From: Peromyscus leucopus
Taxonomy: Eukaryota; Chordata; Mammalia; Rodentia; Cricetidae
Assembly (NCBI RefSeq): GCF_004664715.2
Contig: NC_051074.1
Span: 32,982,980-33,046,979 of the forward strand
Direction of reading: 5' to 3'
DNA: 64,000 nt
This document shows, in pieces, positions 43,433-55,137 of this stretch. The stretch's first letter is position 1. The number at the start of each line of letters is the position of its first letter. The notes under the pieces were generated by a model. That model saw nothing but the letters and a program-made list of their open reading frames with translations. It searched no databases and was not told the origin of the DNA. The position numbers were made by a program, and so were the translations under genes.

Positions 43433-44354
43433 AACAACAATGACAAAAAAAAACCAACCAAACAAAAAGAGTGACCAATACCACCCACTGGCAATTCCCC
43501 ATCTGCAGGGATATACATGACAATCAGTTGTTGCAGTTAGAAATGCAATGTAGTCCCAACTACTTCAGGGTACATGTGAAAACTGTTCACTACTGTCTTT
43601 CCTTCCATGCCAGATGGCAAGGATGTGACTGACGGCATTGCTCTAAGGCGTGATCTGATTTCAATGTCCCCAACTCACCCTGGAGCCAAGCAAATTTCAC
43701 CATCCCTGGAAAGTGACAATATACATACCGCATCATTGTTGGAAAGATCTGGCATCTTAACTGACCTGGGAAGTGGTTGCCCTGTTATTTTGCAGGGCTT
43801 GATGGAGTAGACTTCCAGTTGTTTTCTATTGATGTCCTAAGGTTCCCTTACTATCAATTACATAGCCTTCTTAACTTATCTGAAGAATGCTGATACCATT
43901 CCATCAGTCAGCTGCTAATGTTAAAATATTTATTTTTTAAATTTTAATTAGAAATAGAGTTACATCATTTCCTGCCTCCTTTTCTTCCCTCCCACCTTCC
44001 TCCTGTCCGTCTCCTCTTAAATCCCTCCCTCCTCGGCTTTAACTATAGTTTTGATATGTGCATATAAACAAAGAAACAGAAATAACCCGTATTTAGAGGG
44101 CATATTACACTGAAGTCACTGTGCTACTCAGTTATGAGGCAAGAAGTCAAATATTGTTTTATTTTTGTTTTCCTTCTATCTGGGCCCACATTTACAATTC
44201 ACTAAGCATTTTTCTTGGTAATTTATATATTTTACTTTGTTGAAATTTATATCAACCCTTTTTTACTATATTAATATTGGCACGATTACCCCTGTTATAA
44301 AGTTCAAGACCAGGAGCAGGTTTCTTGTTTGAGATACACAGCAATAACAGTAAT
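43433..44354. other. non-coding, no recognised element
   Basis: TC-rich 43970-44040. No family or gene recognised. Confidence 0.5.
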
Positions 44355-44582
44355 GCGCACGCTGGTGAGTTGGCTTCATGGGTGAAGGTACTTGCTGTCA
44401 AACCTAATGAACTGAGTCCAATCACCATAACCCACATGATGGAAGGAGAGAACCGGCTCCTATAAGTTGTCCTTTGACCTCCATAAACACCACGGTATGC
44501 ACATGCACACACATTCACACATACATACACACACAAGTAAATAAATACACACACATAAATAAATGCTAAAAAATTTTTAAAT
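44355..44582 (+). repeat. B3/B2-clade SINE
   Basis: GCTGGTGAGTTGGCTTCATG, CCTAATGAACTGAGTCCAAT, ACATGATGGAAGGAGAGAAC and GTTGTCCTTTGACCTCCATA, then a CA/AAATAAATA-rich tail. Confidence 0.82.
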
Positions 44583-45091
44583 ATTGATGTTAGTAAATAG
44601 TGAATCAGAGCTTGAACACAGAAAGTCAAGGTTGGACACCTACATTTTCAAACAGTGTTCTAGGTATGACTGTCTCACCAGGACAGCCATATTCATAATA
44701 AGTCCTTGGAAAAGAGATTCACATGTAGGACCAGAGGCTGGAGAACAGCCTGCCCTGTGAGCAGAGATACTGACAGTCCTACTCCTGGGCTTGGACAAAG
44801 AAAGTGAGATCTTAACTCTCAATATGGCATTTGGAGGTCAAGGCCTAGAGGAATAATAAGACTGTGAAAATGGAGTTCTCATCAATAACATTAGTGCCCT
44901 CAGAAGAGGCCAAAGGTTAACTCTCCTCTCTATTATACGCCATCTGTGGATACAAGAAATCCACAGGCCGCAACCTGTGTCTGGATTTTCATCAGAACCC
45001 AGCTGGGCTGGCAGCCATATCACATTTGACACAGAGAAATGGAAGGCCCACAAGGTTGGCAAACGTTTGACCCAAAGTGGCTGTGCTCATC
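44583..45091. other. non-coding, no recognised element
   Basis: No repeat family or gene recognised. Confidence 0.5.
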
Positions 45092-45234
45092 AGCTTTCCA
45101 TTGCTGTGACAAACCACCCAAGAAAATCAATAGATTTTCTTAATAAATCAAAGATTCATTTTCAGATGTTGAAGTCAATGGTCAGTTGGCTCCTTTTCTT
45201 TTTTCAACCACCAAATATGCCAACAAGTTGTTGT

Positions 45235-45238
<4 letters not shown>

Positions 45239-45287
<49 letters not shown>
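45239..45287. repeat. (GT)n microsatellite
   Basis: About 24 GT units, at the tail side of the following minus-strand SINE. Confidence 0.95.
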
Positions 45288-45288
<1 letters not shown>

Positions 45289-45436
45289 GTAGCTACAGGT
45301 ATGCCTGTGAACCATATACATGCCTGGTGCCTACAGGGCCTACAAAAGGAAGGACTCTGGATCCCTGGAACTGGAGCTACATGCAGTTCTGAGGCAACAA
45401 GAGAAAGTAAATGATGAGCCATCTCTCCAGCCGCTT
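45288..45436 (-). repeat. B2-type SINE with internal deletion
   Basis: GGACTCTGGATCCCTGGAAC-TGGAGCTACATGCAG, then a jump to GATGAGCCATCTCTCCAGCC. The GTGGGTGCTGGGAATTGAAC region that should contain the B box is missing. Confidence 0.8.
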
Positions 45437-45560
45437 CGTTTTCTTCCGGGCTTGTGGCAAGGGGAAGGGGAAGGGCATCATGAGGGCGAACATACAGTTG
45501 AACAGGACTGCTTGTGTCTTGCTGGCCAGGAAGCAGAGAGAAAGACTTCACTCCTGCGGC

Positions 45561-45994
45561 AAGGCTCTTCCCTGAAATCTGGCTGAGTGAAGACAAGAGT
45601 CTCTGAGTTCCCAGGAAGATTCCGAGATCATGATCTAGCGGGGCCTTTCTGGTAACGAACAAAGATGGCAATAGTCACCTCCCTTGATAATCCAAATGGA
45701 CCTGCCAGCTATTTGAATGAGAAAACACAATAGTTCCAGACAGTTTAGAAAACAATACTGCACCTACCTGCAAGTATAAATTGACCCAATAGTCCGGCTA
45801 GTCAGTGTCCCCTGCCACCCCTCGAGAGCGTCTTCCTCCACAGCAGCTCTTTGCTCTTGGCTTCTCTCGTCCCTGGTAGTTACCCCCGCTTTGCTCTATA
45901 ATGAACTCTGTCTTCCGTACTGTCCTCGGTGCGCCCCACCTCACCCACGGGGATTATAAGAACTGTGGAGCTGAGCGAAGGCCAGAGTAAGATC
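45561..45994. other. non-coding, no recognised element
   Basis: CpG-richer than the surroundings near 45790-45960, but too short and CpG-poor for an island. No exon recognised. Confidence 0.4.
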
Positions 45995-46125
45995 CTGATA
46001 ACAGCCGGGGCCTCGTGATCCAATCACCTTCCAAAAATCTCCATTTCTGAACACTGCTACAGGGGGACCGGAGTCCTCAACCCACGAGCTTTCTTCCGGC
46101 TGACATTTAAAACACAAACCATAGA
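45995..46125 (-). repeat. MaLR LTR terminal fragment
   Basis: GGGCCTCGTGATCCAATCAC-CTTCCAAAAATCTCC, GAACACTGCTACAGGGGGAC and CTGACATTTAAAACACAAAC-CATAG resemble the end of a reverse-complement MaLR. Perhaps the missing end of 45092-45560. Confidence 0.55.
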
Positions 46126-47211
46126 GTGACCCAAATCAATGACAAAGGTGAGAGCGGACCCCCTGGCGTCATTCAACACCCTGTTGCTAGGCCCTGCGGA
46201 GACATTGGCTGCAGAAATGAGTGAGAAGCTATGGTTGTTTGCTCTCTCTTCTTGATTCCAATCACTTTTTCTATGTGCTTCAACATTCCATGTTGCTTCA
46301 AAATGATGTTTTAATGAGCACCTTGAACCCTCGGTGACTGGAATGTAATGTGTACTCTCTGATCTACTGAATGAATGAATGAATGAATGAATGATTGAAA
46401 ACGCACCAAAAGTCATCAGGACCAGAAAAAAAAGAAAGACTTTGAAGTTATTTGCTCTGAGAGAGCACATCACACATTCCTAAAAACAAAGCTGGCGATT
46501 CAATAGAAAATAGTATCGGAATACCGTTAAAGGGAATCTTTTCTGACAGAGATACATCCCTGTGGAGTGTGTCTTCTTATTCCCCTGGCTTCTCACTTTT
46601 CACACTCACATTAAACCTCTCGGTGCTTGTCACTGAATCCCATGAAGATCCAGTGTATGGGAAATGAATGCCCAGTGTCTGTCGAGGTGCCTGTTTATTG
46701 CAACCATTCATTTTCTCCCTCCGTGTTTTCCTTCTTTTACATCTGCTCTGCCCTCCCATGCAGAAAAGCGAAAACAATTTTTTTGTGTGTGTGAGATATT
46801 GAACTTGGAGGTGGCTGTGGGCGGCATCACCCCTCATCCATTTTAAAAGTCGTCCTCCCGATCAGAATCAGAGTTGACGAAAAACTGGAATCTGTTTTTA
46901 GTGCAATCAAGATAACGTGGTAACAAAGGGCCAAGTTCAGCACAGAATGGGAAATTGGGCCATTTGTTCGCAAGGGAGAAAGCGTAGTTTACATGCAGCC
47001 ACCTCAGCTCAAACATTCTCCTGTGTTTAACCCCAAGGGAAGCAATGGAAATCTCGTGTACAGTGGATCCTGTCCACTTGGCTGAGACCACCGAATTGTT
47101 TGCAGTATGTATGAGCCAAGCTTCAACCTTGTGTCATGGCAGGAAGGTTGTGTCTTCTAGAGAGGAAAGAACACAGGAAGAAATGTGAATGTGTTCGTGT
47201 GTAGCACCTAC
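46126..47211. other. unique non-coding stretch with a (GAAT)n repeat
   Basis: (GAAT)n at 46368-46395. The segment 46850-47090 is CG-containing and free of repeats, and carries an 82-codon minus frame ending VNSDSDREDDF. I cannot assign it to a protein family. Confidence 0.45.
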
Positions 47212-47425
47212 CAGTGGTTCTCAACCTTCTTGATGCTGAGACCCCTTAATGTAGTTCCTTATGTTGTGGTGACCCCAGACCATAAAATTATTTTTGTTGC
47301 TACTTCATCAATGTAACTTTGCTACTGTTACAAATCATAATGCAAATATCTGACATGTAACCCCTGTGAAAAGGTCATTTGTCCCCCAGAGGGGTTGAGA
47401 CCTACAAGTTAAGAACCACTTACTG
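47212..47425 (+). mobile_element. URR1 hAT-Charlie MITE
   Basis: Starts CAGTGGTTCTCAACCTTCTT, with CTTATGTTGTGGTGACCCC, AAATTATTTTTGTTGCTACT and AAAAGGTCATTTGTCCCC. It ends in a degraded terminal repeat AAGTTAAGAACCACTT. A B1 landed at this 3' end. Confidence 0.92.
47411..47425. repeat. B1 target-site duplication, left copy
   Basis: AAGAACCACTTACTG, repeated exactly at 47586-47600. It overlaps the 3' terminal repeat of the URR1. Confidence 0.92.
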
Positions 47426-47585
47426 AGCCGGGTGGTAGTGGCACACACCTTTAATCCCAGCACTTGGGAGGCAGAGTCAGGTGGATCTCTGTGAATTTGA
47501 GGCCAGCCTGGGCTACAGAGTGAGTTCCAGGAGAGGCGTAAAGCTACACAGAGAAACCCTGTCTCGAAAAAAAAAAAAAAAAAAA
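47426..47585 (+). repeat. B1 SINE, young cricetid-type copy
   Basis: AGCCGGGTGGTAGTGGCACA to GAGAAACCCTGTCTCG plus a long A tail, with the GGAGAGGCGTAAAGCTACAC variant. Exact 15-bp target duplication. Confidence 0.95.
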
Positions 47586-47600
47586 AAGAACCACTTACTG

Positions 47601-50161
47601 TCAAAAACCGTAATTTGCCTGTAAGATAGCTGAGGGACCCAGAAGGACCCAACTTTCCGGATACGTTTCTTCATATCAAGAGCGCTGAGGGCTCCCAAAG
47701 GACCTCTCTAGCCTAACACAGGGTTGACAAATTGGTTGAGAAATGCCTGGAAATCCTATTTCAGTCTCTCAGTTGAGCTCAACATGGATGCTGTGCCTTT
47801 CCAAAGATGAAATACTCACCTGTATAGGACGGATGAATGTGGTGAGAACTTTCTTTCTGTCTGTCCTTCCATCCTTCCACCATCCTTCCTCTGAGATCTT
47901 AGAATAATACAGTGTTTTCTGTCGTCAGAGCACAAGCCACTGAGATTGAGGTCCTTATCTGTCATGTTCATCCTTAGGTCCTAGCGCATATCACAATTCA
48001 TAGCAGTGAGCAGATTCTCAGGGAATTTTGTAGAATTAGTGAATATAAAACCAACACATGTGATAGATAATACACCGAGCATCTACTCATTTCCCGAGAC
48101 CAATGTCAAGGGTACTGATTTGCTCCTGTGCATGCCAGAATCTGACTCACGAATCAAGGCAGATTTATTCACACCTGATATACACTTGTAAGCACATCTG
48201 GGGGTTCTCTATTTGAAGACTTAGGGTGAAGTTTGAAGCCACCAATGAAAGCTGAGAATGACTGTACCCTTAACGCGTATAAAATCTCAAGTTTTAAATA
48301 TAGTCAGTCACATGTAACGAACTGTGAAGACTAGAAAATGACTCTAATAAATTAGTATTTACATCTTTCCTTCTTCGCCAAAACTGGTAGTCAATGTAAC
48401 CAGTGGGATCAAGACTGCTGTATGGGCTCCATTTGTATTTTTACTCCTGAGTTCTGGGTTGCTTCTGTCTTTCGAGATCTTTCTTTTGAGCTAGTATTCT
48501 TAGTACAATCAGAGTGTGTGGGGAGGGGCCCTACCAGGCTGCTGGATACTGAGAAAGACTGCTACGCCCCTGTGTGGAGAGGCGTAGCTTCTTTGTTAAA
48601 GTATGTCAAAAGCTACACTCCCTTGTGGACACCCCGGCACTTCTTGGTCCTCACCATTGAACATCCTCACTGCCATGTTCCATGAGGTGTACCTTGCTTA
48701 GTCTTCCGCGCATCACCATCAACGCCTTCAAGCGCCCAGGAACAAATTCACACTCTCCTCTCTTTTAGAATTTGATAAAGGTACTAGTCACTCAGATACT
48801 TCATTTGGAAAAGTCTTCTGTGAGCCAATAAATTTCAAAAGGATGCAGAAATTCTCTCCAGGAATATCCCCAGTACACATTAACCTTGTAATAGAGCAAA
48901 CAAAAAACTTCCTTTTTTCAACTCAGAGTTTACCACCTTCAATCTCTTGTTCGTACATAACACCTTAACACCTTGGTAAACATTGGTGCAAGTCAGAGAA
49001 CACAGGTGAAGGGCGTGATAAAGTGTGAATCCAAGGCTCCTTTGCACATAAATGAATAAAAAGACTAGGGAAATTCAGAGTTTTCCCCCACTGTCCACAT
49101 AGCTTTTATATTGTACATTGGAGTCGGAACTAATTCTTATTATTTTATATCCCATTTCCCCTACTTGAGGCGAGGTTGTTATGACTGATGAAGACAAAAA
49201 CTCAAATGGACAGGGAGTAAAATTTGAGAATAACTTGATTGAGGTCATTCACTTCACAATCACCTTGAATTGGACCCACACTGAGAGGCGGTGAAGGGAG
49301 TCCCTTGCAAAGAGCTGCTTTCTCCTCAGAACTGGGCCGTGTATTCCTTAGCTCTGCTCCTGCTAGGTACAGCCTGTCTCTTCCAGCTGAGCCTACTAAG
49401 GCATTTGGGAATGTGAAGAACCCAGCATCTGGGCTAAATTTCACAATGGCTGGGATTTCATCCCACAGAGTTGGCACTACAACTATGAAGCACCTGAAGA
49501 GAGACCAGAGTACAGACACAGGCAGTGTCTGGGTAGCGATCTCTGTATGGTAGAGGGGAGATCCAGGACAATCCTGAGCATTGAGGAAAGAGGCAGTTTG
49601 GCAATGTGAAAATGAAAAGTCAGTAAAGATGGGGTAAGATCTGCTTCAGAAGCAGGAGAGACAAGCCTGGAGAATTCAGAAGGAACTTCAAGGGGGCCCT
49701 AATTAATCAAGATGATGGAGCCACAAATTAGTCCTGTGGTGAACAGAACGCATTTCCTTTCTCTCCTGTGTCTCTTTCTTGGAATTTCTTTTGTGTATGT
49801 GCAATTTCCCCAGACACAAGGCATTGTGGTAAACATGAAAAAGTAGCTGGTGCCACTGTCCATGACATGAAGTGCAGCGGGAGCCCAAACCTCACTCTGA
49901 AAAGAGAAAGAACAGCTGCCTGTCTGGGTTCCTGTCCCCAAACACCCAGGGTTCTCTTGCTTTTGTTTCATAACCAGCAAATGAAAGATGAGCTTTTAGA
50001 ATCCTGGCTGCTTGAGTAGAAATAAATCTTGCCCTTTGTTAGTCCTACCCAGATGTCTTCCTTCACCTCTGAACATCGCTGAAGGCAACAGCTCCATCTT
50101 TCCTGAGACTTCTTGTCTTAGCAACTCCTTAACAGGACTGGTAAGTTAATTCCCCAGCTGC
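47601..50161. other. 2.5-kb repeat-poor non-coding stretch
   Basis: No SINE or LTR recognised. Frames up to 105 codons lack domains. Confidence 0.45.
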
Positions 50162-50418
50162 TAACATTTGAATCCTGACTGTTCCCCCCACCAAAGGGCC
50201 ATGTACGAAGGGTTTGGTCTCCAGGGTGTTAGCATTGGGAAGCACTGGATCTTAAAGAAGTCGGGCCTGTTGGAAGGTCTTTGGGATTATTGTGAGATCC
50301 TGGACCCTCCTCTTTTTCCTTTTGCTTCTTAGACACGAGATGAGCAGTTTTCCATAATGTACCATTCCCTCCATAGGAGCTTTTTTGCCCTGGGTGTAAA
50401 GCAAAAAGAACAAGCGAG
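50162..50418 (+). repeat. MaLR LTR, 3'-truncated
   Basis: CTGACTGTTCCCCCCACCAA-AGGGCCATGTACGAAGGGTT-TGGTC, CCTGTTGGAAGGTCTTTGGG and GACACGAGATGAGCAG, then CATAATGTACCATTCCCTCC, are MaLR-like. It stops where a B3 begins. Confidence 0.65.
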
Positions 50419-50419
50419 G

Positions 50420-50575
50420 GGCTGACAGGATGACTCAGTGGGTATATGTGCTTGCCTTGCAAGCCGGATGACCTGAGTTCAAGTCCCAGACCCCATGACA
50501 GAGGAGAGAAAGTTTTCCTCTAATCCACATATGTGCTGAATTGATATATACTTGTCATAAATACACATGTTAATA
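50420..50575 (+). repeat. B3 SINE
   Basis: GGGGCTGACAGGATGACTCA-GTGGG, CTTGCCTTGCAAGCCGGATG-ACCTGAGTTCAAGTCCCAGA. The A box and B box (GAGTTCAAGTCC) are preserved. The body is shortened. Confidence 0.82.
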
Positions 50576-50608
50576 CTACTATTAATAATAATTAATAATA
50601 ATAATAAA
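50576..50608. repeat. (AAT)n tract
   Basis: ATTAATAATAATTAATAAT-type units continuing the B3 tail. Confidence 0.85.
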
Positions 50609-50627
50609 ATTGTAAAGACCAACTAAG

Positions 50628-50850
50628 GGGGCTGGAGAGATGGCTGAGCAGTTAAGAGCACTGGCTGCTCCTGTAGGATACCTCCATTCAGTTCCCAGCA
50701 CCCATATCGTGCCCCACAACCATCTGAAACTCTAGATTCAGGGAATCTGTCACCTTCTTGTGGTGTCCACAAGCCAGGAATGCACTTGCCACACATACAT
50801 ACATGTAGGCAAACAGGCATACCCATAAATAAGAATAACTACATCTATTT
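50628..50850 (+). repeat. B2 SINE
   Basis: GGGGGCTGGAGAGATGGCTG-AGCAGTTAAGAGCACTGGCT-GCTCC, CATTCAGTTCCCAGCACCCA and CCACAACCATCTGAAACTCT, then a CATACATACATGTAGGC tail. Full length. Confidence 0.93.
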
Positions 50851-51466
50851 TTAACAAAAATATCAACTGGGACTTGCAAATATGTGTGTCAAAATAACTC
50901 TTTTTTTTTCCTAAGGTGATTTTTGTTATGCGTCTCACTGTAGTAACAGAAAGCCAAGTAGTACACTGCCTTCCTCCCATATCATGTAATGCAAGGGGAG
51001 ACCTCTCCATCTGCCAGAGCATGTCTGCTCGTGTTTCTACCCTACAGAAGGCCAAAAATTATTTGCAGAGCCTGTACAGCCTTCGAGTTGTGTCTTTGAT
51101 TTCCATGTCTAATTTGCTCACACCCTGTACATCATACTCACTGAGGTCTTTACCTCAATCCTAGAGGTCAGCTTCGTCCTCTCCTCCCGAGGCTTGACTT
51201 AGGATGTTGCCACACTTTGGGAGACTTGTCACCACAAGCTCCCATGCCTGTAGATGCTTGTTTGTTCTTTGCATGACCACCTCCTCTCAAGTAGGCCTGA
51301 GAACAAATGTGAAGTGTCGGGGAGGGGAGGGTGGGAGGAGGGGAATTCCTTTATCCTCTTTTCCCCCATGGCCCAATTCTTGTGTTAGATAAACAGCAAG
51401 ATTCATGGTGCTGTCCCATTAAAAATGGTATAATCATGTTCCGACTTATTCCATTGCTTAGCTCAG
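50851..51466. other. non-coding, no recognised element
   Basis: No family or gene recognised. Confidence 0.5.
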
Positions 51467-51710
51467 CCAGTTATGTATTGTTATAACGGGATACCAAAGA
51501 CCAAATAATTTCCAGACAAAACATATGTTTCTTACTGTTCTAAGCTGGGCCGTCCAAGATCAAGGAGTCCACATCTGTCAGGGACTTCAGAGTATGTCAT
51601 CCCATGGCAGAGAGTGGGAGGGCATAAATACTTTAAAGCAAGCAGGAAGTAGAACTCACAGCCTCAAGCCCTCTTTTAATTGGCATTCATCCATGCTTGA
51701 GGGTAGACAT
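51467..51710 (-). repeat. MaLR/MLT1-type LTR fragment
   Basis: AGTTATGTATTGTTATAACG-GGATACCAAAGACC, TTTCTTACTGTTCTAAGCTG-GGCCGTCCAAGATCAAGG and GGCAGAGAGTGGGAGGGC fit a reverse-complement MLT1/MST head. Confidence 0.6.
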
Positions 51711-52240
51711 CTCTTGGCCTCAGCATCTCTCAGAGGCTCTGCTTCTCAATACCACATTGGGATTAAGTTTCCTGCGAGTGTTCTTTGGTAGCCACGTTTA
51801 AATTCTGCCACTGCTCAGCACATATACACAATTATTTACTGTGTCTGAGAGATGTTGAGTAGTCAAGGGGGAACAAAATGGGCATCCAGCTTACCACGTA
51901 CTGAAAACACTCAACAAGGCATTACCTAGAAACTAAAACCATTGACCTATAAACTAAGAGCATTGACTACATTAATCACTACTGAGGGGGAAAAAGAATT
52001 AAATGAATGCATAAAACTCGAGAAGGGGGACTCCTTAGGAGGTGACAATTGTCCCCAAATGTAAAGTGTGAATAGACATTGACTAAGTGAGGAGGAGAGG
52101 AAGCATTCTCAGGAAGTCTTCCTCTTTATTTACTTTTATTTAAGTTCTTATATAGAGAGGTGCAGACTTGTGTTTGTCAGCAGACTGAGACATGATGAAT
52201 AGCATTTTTAAAATGTTTATTTTATTATTAATTCTATGTA
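51711..52240. other. non-coding, no recognised element
   Basis: No family or gene recognised. Confidence 0.45.
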
Positions 52241-52286
52241 TTTATATATGTGTATATGTATATGTGTATATATATAGTATATATAT
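52241..52286. repeat. (TATG)n/(TA)n tract
   Basis: Alternating TATATG and TGTATA units at the tail end of the next minus-strand SINE. Confidence 0.88.
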
Positions 52287-52454
52287 GGGGGGAGCATATG
52301 CACATGTATGCTGGTGACTATTCAGGTCAGAAGATCAAATCCCCTGGATCCGGAGTTGCAGATAAGATTGTGAAATGGATGCTGGGAACTCGGATCAGGT
52401 CCTCTGCAAAAACCAGTGCACACTCTTGGTCGCTGAACCATCTGTCTAGCCCTA
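52287..52454 (-). repeat. B2-type SINE
   Basis: ATCAAATCCCCTGGATCCGG-AGTTGCAGATAAG, TGGATGCTGGGAACTCGGAT-CAGGTCCTCTGC and GGTCGCTGAACCATCTGTCT-AGCCC are reverse-complement B2. Confidence 0.82.
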
Positions 52455-53818
52455 CGAGGAGAGATTTTAGACAATGAGTGGCATTATTGAACCAGGTTCA
52501 AAGAATGGCGTCCTTCCTCTATGTGACCCCCTTGAGAACGTTGGAAAGGTCCTGCTCCCTGAACCCGAGGCCAGCCCTCTTTGCTTACCATCCTAGGAAA
52601 AGAAAAGCCGCAGAGTGGTCCAAGACTGCCACCAGAGGATGGGCCAACAGCAAGTTGGGAAGAAGACAGCCTCTTAGAAGTGGGGGCCAGAAGGCTGAAG
52701 TCAGACTGCGGCAAACAAAGGAAACATTGGGAAAGAGCGCAGGAAGTGAAGATAAAAAGAGTCTCCGAGTCAGGGCAAGACAGTTCTGGCCATAGAAAAA
52801 TGAAGACTCAGATTCTTTAGTTTGGTCAAGAGCCAGGAAGAACAAGTCCACAGCTACCAGGGGTTGGAAGAAACCTGAACCTTGGGATCCGCATGAGTAA
52901 AAGTCTGTTTGTTTTCCCAGCCCAAAGCTGTTGGTTTCGAAGCCTCGGGGTTATTTGTCACTGTTAGAACCTTGGGGGCGGAATAAGGGATGAATTTCCA
53001 TAGAGAATGGATCTCAGTCCTAGGACTCAAGCTGTGACCACTTTGTGTGAAGAGCCTCCTCTAAGGGAAACTTGGGAAATGGTTGTTTATATCTTTAATG
53101 ATAAAAAATGGTGTTATTGTTACCCTGGTCTCATTAAGTCCTCTCTTTCATTTTTCTAATTCACTGTGCAGGCAGATTCCTAATGAATTTTCTTTTTTTT
53201 CCCCCTTAAACCTCTAAAGTAATGCCAGGAACAGACACATAACTGGTACCTCCTTGGAGAGGCCCATTGCTTTCCAACCTGGAAAAGCATGAAGGGATGG
53301 GTCTCCGCTGGCTTACCCAAAGCCTAGTCACTAATGTAACTGTGGGCAGCTGCCTCTAATAGAAAGGGGCTGGTGGATGATCCAAGTATCTGTCTGCTCT
53401 TTCATGTGGCTCTGGACTCAAGCACTAATCTGAAAATTCTTATTTGACTTTCTCCACAGACTCCAACGCCTTTCAGAAACTAGAATGTGTGTCATTGGTG
53501 GCTTACATTGGTTCTCAAGTGTCTCTGGGTCGAATTTAACCACCCCAAACCCCAACTTTATAAGAAAAACTCAAAAGAAAAACACAGTGAGAACCAGAAA
53601 GTGAAAGTCTCACAGATAGCCAGAAATTGTGGTTTAAGTTTCATAACTGGTATATCCATATTTTCAGAAGGAATATGGTGCCAAATCCTTTTAGAAGGAA
53701 TGGGATAGAAAATATTACTCACTTGGAACTGGACAGACCTCTGTTAAAATGCTAAGCCTTCTATTAACCACAAAAATTTTTGCTATATTTATTTGTAGTA
53801 TTTATGTATGTGTGTATT
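52455..53818. other. non-coding stretch with overlapping open frames at 52478-52851
   Basis: Frames of 105 (plus), 88 (minus), 79 and 76 codons overlap here because stop codons are scarce in the locally GC-richer sequence. I recognise no domain, splice site pair or repeat. Confidence 0.4.
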
Positions 53819-53831
53819 TGTGTGTGTGTGT

Positions 53832-53869
<38 letters not shown>
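53819..53869. repeat. (GT)n microsatellite
   Basis: About 25 units with one TATG break. Continues the tail of a minus-strand B3. Confidence 0.95.
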
Positions 53870-54186
53870 TATCACATACATGCCTGTATGTGTGTGGGTA
53901 CATAGGCATGTGTATATGTATGTATATATCCAGAGACCAGCATCAAGTGTTGTTCCTCAGGTGCTGTTCATCATTTTAAAAATAGCGTCTCCTCCTGCTG
54001 GCTTTGGCCTCACTCAATAGACTAAGCTGGCTAGCCAACAAGCCCCAGGGATCCACTTAGCTCCATCTGCTCAGAGCTGTGATTACAATCATTTGCCCAG
54101 ATCTTCTATATGGGTTCTAGGGATTGAACCCAGGTCCTCATGCTGGCATAATAAGAGCTCTCTCCATGGAGTTACCTCCCTAGCCC
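53870..54186 (-). repeat. B3 SINE
   Basis: CAAGTGTTGTTCCTCAGGTG, AAGCTGGCTAGCCAACAAGC-CCCAGGGATCC, GGGTTCTAGGGATTGAACCC-AGGTCCTCATGCTGGC and GGAGTTACCTCCCTAGCCCC are B3 in reverse complement, complete. Confidence 0.88.
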
Positions 54187-54684
54187 CACTGAGCAAAGCT
54201 TAGTATGAGTCAGTAACTCAGTCCTCATTTATTCCAATTTTGCATCAGCCATATGTGACTTAGTTTAAAAGATTGTTTAGGTAATCACAAAACCAGCTGT
54301 CAGTGCTAATTGTTATTTATTTTGATTTCTTCCCAACTCCTTTTCATTTGACTTCCCAACTCTACCATTGACTAGACCAAGCTAAGAGCAGGATTTCTTC
54401 CCAGCTGGTTCTGAGAACGAGGATCTGGAAAACTGTTATCAAAGAAAAGGATGCCACAGGAACTCAGAGTACATCTTTCTGGATATATGTCCTTTAGCCC
54501 AGAATAGAAGAAAATATCTCCTACCTTCCTCAGGCCTGAGAGTATCCCCATAACTCAGCAAAATAGGGGCAATTTAATAAATAGCCCACCAAAAATTCAC
54601 CCTTTATCAAGGATGTTGTAGCTAATACGACAGGAAGTAAGGAATGTGAGGAGCAGAGTTACCATGAATGTTTAGGTTTCATGT
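54187..54684. other. non-coding, no recognised element
   Basis: Nothing recognised. Confidence 0.5.
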
Positions 54685-54747
54685 ATTCAACATCCACCAA
54701 ATCTTCATGAGGCATCTGCTAAGTTCCCAGGCACTGTTCTAGGCGTA
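54685..54747 (-). repeat. MIR/L2-type fragment
   Basis: GCATCTGCTAAGTTCCCAGG-CACTGTTCTAGGCG is the widespread tgcctactatgtgccaggcactgttctaggcg motif. It is cut off by the ERV LTR. Confidence 0.6.
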
Positions 54748-54753
54748 TGGAAT

Positions 54754-55137
54754 CGTAGCTGGAAGGTTTCTCCGGTTCCGTCCGGCCCCACAGTCCCACA
54801 GCTGCTTATAAAACAATCACTCAGAGGCTTAATATTATTTACAAACTGTATGGTCTATGGCAAGCCTCTTGCTAGCTAGCTCATATATCTTAAATTAACC
54901 CATTTCTATTCATCTACTTTTTGCCACGTGTTCCGTGGCTTACCAGTCTGCAGACACATTGCTGTTCCTTCAGTGGCGGCTGGCATCCCCCTCCAGACTC
55001 TACTTTTCTCTTTCTTGTCTCTCTCCTTTCCTGCCTGCCTCTAAGCTGCCTTGCCATAGGCCAAAGCAGCTTCTTTATTAACCAATGGGAACAACATATA
55101 TTCATAGTGTACAGAAAGACATCCCATACCCACAGCA
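54754..55137 (-). repeat. LTR of a class II ERV (same family as 2882-3253)
   Basis: The minus strand begins TGCTGTGGGTATGGGATGTC and carries TTAATAAAGAAGCTGC (AATAAA), GGCAGGCAGGAAAGG and GAAATGGGTTAATTTAAGAT. It ends CTTCCAGCTACG. Internal retroviral sequence adjoins the TGCTG end, so this is a 3' LTR. Confidence 0.8.

Larger units (their letters stand above)
45092..45560 (-). repeat. MaLR LTR interrupted by a GT tract and B2
   Basis: The left part TCATCAGCTTTCCATTGCTG-TGACAAACCACC ... GGTCAGTTGGCTCC and the right part GGGCTTGTGGCAAGGGGAAG ... GGCATCATGAGGGCG ... CTGGCCAGGAAGCAGAGAGA belong to one reverse-complement MaLR. A (GT)n plus SINE (45239-45436) separates them. A possible terminal piece is at 45995-46125. 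Confidence 0.65.

Noticed and set aside
44252..44629. 125-codon minus-strand frame with cysteine/tyrosine runs
   Set aside because: Lies across a B3-clade SINE and its CA-rich tail.
45204..45671. 155-codon minus-strand open frame
   Set aside because: It spans a GT array, a B2 fragment and a MaLR. Threonine-histidine repeats come from the microsatellite, so it is a chance frame.
45790..45960. CpG island / promoter
   Set aside because: A handful of CpGs in about 170 bp, with no GC-box cluster or transcript evidence.
46057..46473. 138-codon minus-strand frame
   Set aside because: It includes the (GAAT)n repeat and a MaLR end. No recognisable domain.
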